64,000 bases of DNA from the NCBI GenBank assembly GCA_033725935.1, contig MU867091.1, positions 186,001-250,000 of the forward strand, in the 5' to 3' direction. This DNA comes from Cladorrhinum sp. PSN259 (taxonomy: Eukaryota > Ascomycota > Sordariomycetes > Sordariales > Podosporaceae). Every line of letters begins with the position of its first letter. Position 1 is the first letter of the stretch. Shown here one piece after another: positions 59,720 to 64,000 of the stretch. A program made the position numbers and the translations under genes. The notes beneath the pieces are model-generated. The model did not search any database. It saw only the letters and a list, made by a program, of their open reading frames with translations, and was not told the origin of the DNA.

Positions 59720-62700
59720 ATGCGTCCGGAAGTCGAGCAGGAGCTCGCCCATACGCTCCTCGTAGAGCTCCTCGCGTATCAGTTTGCCTCCCCCGTCAGG
59801 TGGATTGAGACCCAAGATGTTTTCCTCGCCGAGAAGACCGCAGAACGCATTGTGGAAATTGGTCCAGCAGACACCCTCGGGGTGATGGCCAAGAGGACAC
59901 TCGCATCAAAGTACGAAGCTTTCGACGCAGCCCAGTCAGTCCAAAGACAAATCCTTTGCTACAATAAGGACGCAAAAGAGATCTACTACGATGTCGATCC
60001 AGTGGAGGAGGAGCCTGAGCCGGCAGCAGCCGAGTCCAGCTCAAGTGCTTCCGCCCCCGCTTCCGCTGCTGCTCCGGCGGCGGCTGCTGCCCCTCCACCA
60101 CCTAGCGCCGGCCCCGCTGCACAGGTGCCAGACGAACCAGTACAGGCAATCGACATCGTACGAGCATTGGTCGCTCAAAAGTTGAAGAAGGGCTTCCAGG
60201 ACATTCCTTTGAGCAAGGCGATTAAAGATCTAGTAGGAGGTATGTACATCTGGTTGAAGAGGTGGCATTGGGTCCCGGGACATGGCTGACCAAGACGAAA
60301 ACAGGCAAATCTACGCTCCAAAATGAAATTCTAGGTGATTTGGGCAAGGAATTTGGTTCCACACCCGAGAAGCCAGAAGATACACCTCTCGACGAGCTTG
60401 GTGCTGCCATGCAAGCTACCTTTGACGGAAACCTCGGCAAGACGACTCAGGGCCTTATTGCCCGTCTTATCTCCTCCAAGATGCCTGGTGGCTTCAATAT
60501 CACAACAGCACGCAAGTATCTCGAGACAAGGTGGGGTTTGGGCTCTGGAAGACAAGACGGTGTGCTTCTCCTTGCGATCACCATGGAGCCAGCAGCACGT
60601 TTGGGATCTGAGGGTGATGCCAAGGCCTTCCTTGACGGCGTATCTCAAAAGTACGCCTCGAATGCTGGCATCAGCTTGTCTACAGCTGCCGCTGCTGGGC
60701 CGGCCGGCGGTGCTGCTGGCGGCATGATGATGGATCCTGCTGCCCTTGAAGCTCTTACAAGTGACCAGAAGGCTCTGTTCAAGCAGCAGCTGGAGCTTAT
60801 TGCGAGGTATCTCAAGATCGATATCCGTGCTGGCGACAAGGCTTTCCAGGCATCTCAAGAGTCCTCCAAGGTCTTGCAGTCCCAGCTTGACCTCTGGATG
60901 GCCGAGCATGGTGACTTTTATGCCGCAGGCATTGAGCCCGTCTTCAGCTCCCTCAAGGCTCGTGTCTACGACTCATCGTGGAACTGGGCTCGCCAGGATG
61001 CTCTGAGCATGTATTATGATATCATTTTCGGTAGGCTCAAGGCTGTCGACCGTGAAATTGTCAGCCAGTGCATCCGCATCATGAACCGCTCGAACCCTAC
61101 CCTTCTCGAGTTCATGCAGTATCACATCGACAACTGCCCGACTGAGCGCGGAGAAACCTACCAGCTTGCCAAGGAGCTCGGAGCTCAGCTCATTGACAAC
61201 TGCAAGGATGTTCTCAAGGAGGACCCTAGATGCAAGGATGTCGCCGTCCCTACAGGTCCCCGGACCACCGTCGATGCTCGCGGCAACATGAAGTACGAAG
61301 AGGTTCCACGTGCAAGCTGCCGCAAGCTTGAGCACTATGTGCAGCAGATGGCTGAGGGTGGCAAGATTTCCGAGTACGGCAACAGAACCAAGGTTCAGAA
61401 TGACTTGTCCAAGATTTACAAGTTGATCAAGCAGCAGCACAAGCTTCCCAAGACTTCGCAGCTTGAGATCAAGAACCTATATGGAGACATCATCCGCTCA
61501 CTTGCCATGAATGAGAGCCAGATTATTCCCAAGGAGAATGGCAAGGCTGGCAGCAGCAGCAGCATTGTCAAGAAGGCCAAGCCATCCAAGGGCAAGACTG
61601 AGACCATTCCCTTCCTCCATCTCAGGAAGAAGACCCAGCACGGCTGGGATTACAGCAAGAAGCTCACCAGCCTCTACCTTGACTGCCTTGAGGAGGCGGC
61701 CAAGGACGGTGTCACTTTTGCTGGCAAGTATGTTCTGATGACTGGCGCTGGTGCTGGTTCCATCGGTGCCGAGGTCCTCCAGGGTCTCATCAGCGGTGGC
61801 GCCAAGGTTATTGTCACCACCAGCCGTTTCTCTCGTGAGGTTACCGAGTACTACCAGTCCATGTATGCCCGCTTCGGCTCTCGCGGCTCCCAGCTCGTTG
61901 TCGTTCCCTTCAACCAGGGCAGTGTTCAGGATGTCAATGCTCTCGTCGAGTACATTTACGACTCCAAGGCCGGTCTCGGCTGGGATCTGGACTTCATCGT
62001 CCCTTTCGCTGCCATTTCTGAGCAAGGTCGTCAAATCGATGGCATTGACTCCAAGTCGGAGCTTGCACACCGCATCATGCTTACCAATCTCATCCGTCTC
62101 CTCGGTAACGTCAAGGCTCAGAAGGCCACTCGTGGATTCGAGACCCGCCCTGCTCAGGTTATTCTGCCCCTTTCCCCCAACCACGGTACTTTCGGCAGTG
62201 ATGGTCTGTACTCTGAGTCCAAGCTTGGTCTTGAGACGCTCTTCAACCGCTGGTATGCCGAGGATTGGGCCAACTACCTCACCATCTGCGGTGCCATCAT
62301 TGGCTGGACCCGCGGCACTGGTCTGATGGCTGGCAACAACATGGTGGCTGAGGCTGTTGAGAACTTTGGCGTTCGCACTTTCTCTCAGCAGGAGATGGCT
62401 TTCAACCTTCTCGGCTTGATGACACCCACTGTCGTTGACCTCTGCCAGAACGAACCTATTTTCGCCGATTTGAACGGTGGTCTCCAGTTCATCCCCAACC
62501 TCAATGAGGTCATGACCAAGCAGCGCAAGTCGCTCACCGAGACTAGCGAGATCCGTCGTGCCGTCACCAAGGAGACCTCTATCGAGAACAAGGTCGTCAA
62601 CGGTGAGGACTCCGAGGTTCTTTACAAGAAGAAGGTTATCGAGCCCCGCGCCAACATCACCCTTGACTTCCCTACCCTCCCTGACTGGAAGAAAGAGGTC

Positions 62701-64000
62701 GCCCCTCTCAATGAGAACCTCAAGGGTATGGTTGACCTTGACAGAGTTGTGGTCGTTGCTGGTTTCGCTGAAGTCGGCCCATGGGGCAACTCTCGTACCA
62801 GATGGGAGATGGAAGCCTATGGCGAGTTCTCCCTTGAGGGCTGCATCGAGATGGCTTGGATCATGGGTCTCATCAAGAACCACAACGGTCCCATCAAGGG
62901 CAAGCCTTACTCTGGCTGGGTTGACAGCAAGACTGGTGAGCCTGTTGATGACAAGGACATCAAGCCCAAGTACGAGAAGTACATTCTCGAGCATTCCGGT
63001 ATCCGTCTGATCGAGCCCGAGCTCTTTGAAGGATATGACCCCAACAAGAAGCAGCTGCTCCATGAGGTCGTTATCCAGGAGGATCTTGATCCCTTCCAGG
63101 CTTCCAAGGATACCGCCGAGGAGTTCAAGCGTGAGCATGGTGACAAAGTTGACATCTTTGAGATTCCTGAGACTGGTGAGTACACCGTGCGCATGAAGAA
63201 GGGTGCTTCCCTCTGGATCCCCAAGGCGTTGAGATTCGACCGCCTCGTCGCCGGTCAGATCCCTACCGGCTGGGACGCCAAGCGATACGGTATTCCCGAA
63301 GACATCATCTCTCAAGTCGATCCCACCGCCTTGTTCGTTCTTGTCTCTACTGTTGAGGCTCTCCTCTCTGCCGGTATCACCGATCCCTACGAGTTCTACA
63401 AGTACGTCCACGTTTCGGAGGTTGGCAACTGCGTCGGCTCAGGTATGGGTGGTGCCGCCGCTCTCCGTGGCATGCACCGTGATCGCTTCCTCGACAAGCC
63501 GCTCCAGAACGATATTCTCCAGGAGTCTTTCATCAACACCATGGCTGCTTGGGTGAATATGTTGCTCATCTCTTCGTCTGGTCCCATCAAGACTCCTGTC
63601 GGTGCTTGCGCGACCGCTGTCGAATCCGTTGATATTGGTTACGAGACTATCATGGAGGGCAAGGCCCGCATCTGCTTCGTTGGTGGTTTCGACGACTTTG
63701 GTGAGGAGGGCTCTTATGAGTTCGCCAACATGAAGGCCACCAGCAACGCCGTTGACGAGTTTGCCCACGGCCGCACACCCAAGGAGATGTCTAGGCCTAC
63801 CACCACGACCAGAAATGGCTTCATGGAGTCCCAGGGTTGCGGTGTCCAGGTCATCATGACTGCTAAGCTCGCTCTTGAGATGGGTGTCCCCATCCACGGT
63901 ATCCTCGCCCTCACCACCACTGCCTCTGACAAGATTGGTCGCTCAGTTCCTGCTCCTGGCCAAGGTGTCCTCACCACCGCCCGTGAGCACGCTGGCAAGT
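59720..64000 (+). CDS. fas2: Fatty acid synthase subunit alpha (Fas2), 3' end outside window
   Basis: Exons 59720-60239 and 60305 to the edge, with a 65-nt intron (60240-60304, GTATGT, branch GCTGACC, ACAG). About 1,405 codons are visible of some 1,850 expected. The N-terminus MRPEVEQELAHTLLVELLAY completes the malonyl/palmitoyl transferase started in Fas1. A Pro/Ala linker (about 100-140) leads to the acyl carrier domain; the intron splits its key motif, restored as VGGKSTLQNEILGDL with phosphopantetheine Ser176. A second Ala/Gly/Met-rich stretch follows (AAAAGPAGGAAGGMMM). The ketoreductase begins at YVLMTGAGAGSIGAEVLQG. The ketosynthase has Cys1275 in TPVGACATAVESVDIGYE and continues to GVLTTAREHAGK at the edge; its catalytic histidines and the phosphopantetheine transferase domain lie outside. 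Confidence 0.97.

Noticed and set aside
61498..63411. 637-codon open frame antisense to fas2, and similar long frames antisense to fas1 (for example 52581-53726)
   Set aside because: They are mirror frames of strongly codon-biased FAS exons, with Leu/Val/Asp-rich translations and no family resemblance. The FAS frames fully explain the open reading.

Overview
The window is a stretch of nuclear chromosome from a filamentous ascomycete, most probably a Sordariomycete and perhaps Sordariales. The reasons are short 55-70 nt GT-AG introns with CTRAC-type branch points, long untranslated and intergenic stretches rich in mononucleotide runs and TACC/CAGC repeats, and fungal-type proteins such as two-chain type I fatty acid synthase, BBC1, 2EXR, Spo7 and a Hos3-type deacetylase. 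No transposon coding sequence, rRNA or convincing tRNA was seen. The genes look like core chromosomal genes rather than an imported island.

Layout from left to right. The minus-strand tho2 (mRNA export) enters from the left edge and shares a divergent promoter with met2 (homoserine O-acetyltransferase), which contains a perfect Gcn4/CPC1-type site. A 2 kb gap of converging 3' flanks follows, then a dual-specificity-phosphatase-like gene and spo7 (lipid and nuclear envelope control), both minus. spo7 is divergent from a Cld1/ABHD5-like hydrolase. Next come bbc1 (actin patch; minus) divergent from rtr1 (Pol II CTD phosphatase; plus), then three minus-strand genes: rps17 (three exons), mrp51 (mitoribosome) and qtrt1 (queuine tRNA-ribosyltransferase). 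A 2EXR protein (plus), a GPI-anchored cysteine-rich surface protein (minus, three exons) and a Hos3-class histone deacetylase (plus) follow.

From about 37.9 to 45.9 kb there is an 8 kb gene-poor stretch. It ends at a conserved-looking gene of unknown function (plus, two exons). After another 3.4 kb gap the window closes with the fatty acid synthase pair: fas1 (beta chain, minus) and fas2 (alpha chain, plus, cut by the right edge), divergent across a shared 2.5 kb region. Their products form one alpha6-beta6 complex, and the malonyl/palmitoyl transferase domain is built from both chains.

The observations most worth a second look are these. The deacetylase frame continues, after a single TAG, into a basic 67-codon tail with an SV40-like nuclear localisation motif and an internal repeat. 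The GPI protein is an internal duplication of a six-cysteine module whose two introns lie at the same place and phase in both copies. The phosphatase-like protein has Cys in place of the usual His before its CX5R loop. A 136-nt uninterrupted pyrimidine tract lies between two converging genes. The 8 kb gene-poor region may hide a transcript.
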